Positions 62,218-64,000 of a DNA stretch of 64,000 nt are shown here, in pieces (the first letter of the stretch is position 1; each line of letters begins with the position of its first letter). Location: contig NZ_JAPPRQ010000015.1 in the NCBI RefSeq assembly GCF_026719745.1, positions 62,001 through 126,000 on the forward strand, in the 5' to 3' direction. This DNA is from Clostridium sp. ZS2-4 (GTDB taxonomy: Bacteria > Bacillota > Clostridia > Clostridiales > Clostridiaceae). The position numbers were made by a program, and so were the translations under genes. The notes under the pieces were generated by a model. It worked only from the letters and a program-made list of their open reading frames with translations, did not search any database and had not been told where the DNA came from.

Positions 62218-63309
62218 ATGAAAAAAGTATCTATTATATCAATTGTTGTATTTTTATTTAGTCTTATGGCTAATATGTTTTGTTTCACTAGTGTTAAAGC
62301 AGCAACAGATCCAAACTTGATGTATGATTCATTAGGGAGACCTTTGAAAACTAATACTATGTATTATTTGGCTTATGCTGCAAATGAACAAAATGCATTT
62401 GTAAGTAGTGGTAAGTTCATTAAATCAAATGGTGTAAATAAAGGAATACCAATTAAATTTCATTTAATAGATTATCCAAATTATGAAACAGAAATTCATA
62501 GCGATGATAGACTATATATCGAAATGGATGGAAAGTATTTTTATTCTAATGGTGGTCAATATGTAAAGTTAGGAAATTATAATGATAAAAAACCATTTAA
62601 AATAAATGCTAAAACTTTAGCATCTGGTTATACAAAAGAAAATGGATATTTTAATATGATTACTGATGAAGAGTGGATTATTGGTGCTAATAATCCTTTA
62701 AAACAAATGGAGGTAGTTTGGGTATATACGAGACATGATGCACCAAGTGTTGGAATTATTGATGGTTTAATTGATGCAGTTACAGATTCTGGAACTAGAC
62801 GCTTTAAACAATCAGAGTGTAAGGAACATTTGAGTAAATTTGAAACTTTCCGTGTAACTCCAGTAATAACAGATGAATCTTTTGTTCAAACTTCAATGAA
62901 AGTAAATGGTAGACAGTTTGTAAGAGCAAATTATCCCAGTGGAGACATTAATGCTACAGCAACAAACGAGCATGTATCAAATTTGATAGAGCTTCGTGCT
63001 GTTGAGAGAAATTCAGATAAAGTGTGTGTTTATTTTCCAATGACAAATGCATATTTATCCTATGATTCAACTGGAAAAGCTATATGTAATTCTAATTTAG
63101 GAATGAGAGAATTATGGACATTGGTTAATTTAGGAAATGGAAAATTTGCTTTAAAGAATAAGGATGGCAAATATCTTTCTGCTGAATCAGGTAGAGGAAG
63201 AACGTTGATAGCAAATAAAACTAGAATAGGCCAATGGGAAACATTTGAAAGTGATACTGAATTTCTTTTTAATGATTGGCTAAGTCAATTTTATCCAGGA
63301 ATGAATTAG
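62218..63309 (+). CDS. Secreted protein with fascin-like beta-trefoil repeats
   Basis: 363 residues; ATG 62218 follows GGAAGG, whereas the upstream in-frame TTG at 62137 gives a poor N-terminus. Signal peptide (SIISIVVFLFSLMANMFCFT) with SVKAA cleavage. The C-terminal ~120 residues have two beta-trefoil-like units: FVRANYPSGDINATATNEHV and, most clearly, ELWTLVNLGNGKFALKNKDG, KYLSAESGRGRTLIANKTRI, GQWETFE, which is the fascin/actin-crosslinking-like pattern. The N-terminal 200 residues may hold a related fold (YFYSNGGQYVKLG). A sugar-binding or host-surface role is inferred. Not a known toxin to me. Confidence 0.65.
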   Translation: MKKVSIISIVVFLFSLMANMFCFTSVKAATDPNLMYDSLGRPLKTNTMYYLAYAANEQNAFVSSGKFIKSNGVNKGIPIKFHLIDYPNYETEIHSDDRLYIEMDGKYFYSNGGQYVKLGNYNDKKPFKINAKTLASGYTKENGYFNMITDEEWIIGANNPLKQMEVVWVYTRHDAPSVGIIDGLIDAVTDSGTRRFKQSECKEHLSKFETFRVTPVITDESFVQTSMKVNGRQFVRANYPSGDINATATNEHVSNLIELRAVERNSDKVCVYFPMTNAYLSYDSTGKAICNSNLGMRELWTLVNLGNGKFALKNKDGKYLSAESGRGRTLIANKTRIGQWETFESDTEFLFNDWLSQFYPGMN

Positions 63310-63318
63310 AATTTAAAA

Positions 63319-63362
63319 AACTTCTTAAGAATTTAGAAATTTAAGTTCTTAAGAAGTTTTAT
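63319..63362. terminator. Bidirectional terminator, CTTCTTAAGAATT family
   Basis: AACTTCTTAAGAA pairs with TTCTTAAGAAGTT, followed by TTATTATATTTT on the right and T-rich sequence on the minus strand. It serves the convergent secreted-protein and GGDEF genes. Confidence 0.8.
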
Positions 63363-64000
63363 TATATTTTTTTTATAATTCTTAAATCTTTTTTTATAAG
63401 TCTTTTTTCGTTGTACATTTTCTCATCAGCTGAATTTATAATGTTATCGATATATTCATTAGAATTGAATTTAAATTCCTCTATCCCATGGCTTACACTG
63501 ACTATATATTTTCTGTTTTCTGTTTTATTTATTTTTTTATATTCATTAATAATTTCGTTCCAAATATTTTCTGATTGATGTTGATCTGCATTAATAAAAA
63601 TTATTAGAAATTCATCTCCGCCAAGTCTTGTTATAAAGTCTGATTGTCTTAGACATTTTTTTATTCCACTAACTACACTTAAAATAAGCTCATCACCAGC
63701 TTCATGCCCCAAATTATCATTAACTTCTTTTAGTCCATTTATATCAACAAAACAAACAGATATTTTTTCACCGTATTTTATGGAATTTCGGTATATTTTA
63801 TTTAGTAGTTCGAATCCTGCACGCCTATTATAAACTCCTGTCATTGCATCATACTCAGAAAAATATTTTATTCTTTTCCTTGATATCTTATTTATTGTCA
63901 TCAATATGCCAAAACTTAGAGATATCATAAAGAACAATAGAAAAATAGGATTTTTACTTTTTAACACATACAAAATATTTTGGCATAAATCTATAAAAAA
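63362..64000 (-). CDS. Diguanylate cyclase, GGDEF domain (5' partial)
   Basis: The frame stays open to the window edge (a further nine codons before the first TTG), so the N-terminus lies outside. A transmembrane segment (NPIFLLFFMISLSFGILMTI) precedes the GGDEF domain: YDAMTGVYNRRAG, VCFVDINGLKEVNDNLGHEA, GDELILSVVSGI and RLGGDEFLIIF. The catalytic GGDEF is intact, and RQSD five residues before it is the inhibitory I-site. The enzyme makes c-di-GMP from two GTP and is feedback-inhibited. The missing part is probably a membrane sensor. Confidence 0.93.
   Translation of the reverse strand, partial: FFIDLCQNILYVLKSKNPIFLLFFMISLSFGILMTINKISRKRIKYFSEYDAMTGVYNRRAGFELLNKIYRNSIKYGEKISVCFVDINGLKEVNDNLGHEAGDELILSVVSGIKKCLRQSDFITRLGGDEFLIIFINADQHQSENIWNEIINEYKKINKTENRKYIVSVSHGIEEFKFNSNEYIDNIINSADEKMYNEKRLIKKDLRIIKKI

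Noticed and set aside
57559..64000. Possible botulinum neurotoxin or haemagglutinin cluster, suggested by the beta-trefoil protein and cytolysin
   Set aside because: No zinc protease motif HExxH with neurotoxin context, no NTNH, BotR or HA genes. The trefoil protein looks fascin-like.

Overview
The window is very AT-rich, with strong AGGAGG-type ribosome binding sites and frequent TTG/GTG starts. It encodes a thiol-activated cytolysin with an intact undecapeptide, several chemoreceptors, an EF-G-binding FusB-like protein and a Mor-like CD3324 protein. This fits a proteolytic Clostridium of the C. botulinum group I / C. sporogenes type. No botulinum neurotoxin cluster, rRNA, tRNA or CRISPR array was seen.

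Region 1 (1-24 kb) is a dense defence and toxin-antitoxin island. After the tail of a chemoreceptor come a PcfJ-like protein and a wrecked Rpn nuclease. A five-gene Zorya-like operon follows: a UvrD-type helicase carrying a nuclease-like domain and a LexA-type protease domain, a NERD-HRDC protein, ZorA, ZorB and an HNH nuclease. Next are an ABC exporter, a broken MntA-HepT pair, an intact Rpn nuclease, an AAA-PDDEXK protein, a Fic protein, a MazG-like pyrophosphohydrolase, an HNH plus NERD pair, and a type II restriction-modification locus with two cytosine-5 methyltransferases. One promoter-like repeat precedes three of these units and another leader precedes three others. Three fragments of the MazG-like gene lie scattered among them, so the island looks shuffled by recombination between repeated intergenic modules.

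Region 2 (24-37 kb) starts with a tight operon of a phospholipase D-fold protein, an AddA-like helicase without a nuclease domain and an AddB-like iron-sulfur protein without visible nuclease motifs. It may be an undescribed defence or DNA-processing system. Behind it are DUF3841, a damaged DUF3990 gene with two intact small partner genes, phage-like DnaD and DnaB genes, three copies of a structured repeat, and many gene relics.

Region 3 (37-51 kb) is ordinary metabolism: a lipoprotein, a serine hydrolase, a Nudix enzyme, then an RpiR regulator divergent from a catabolic operon. That operon encodes an FAD oxidoreductase, EtfB, EtfA, an SDR dehydrogenase, an FGGY kinase, an MFS carrier, a BCCT carrier and a SurE relic. 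The substrate cannot be read from the sequence.

Region 4 (50.5-64 kb) is surface and signalling: a GH18 family protein, a soluble zinc-binding chemoreceptor, FusB-like, CD3324, an OPT peptide transporter, the cytolysin, a Cache chemoreceptor behind a riboswitch-like attenuator leader, a secreted fascin-like beta-trefoil protein, and a diguanylate cyclase cut by the window end.
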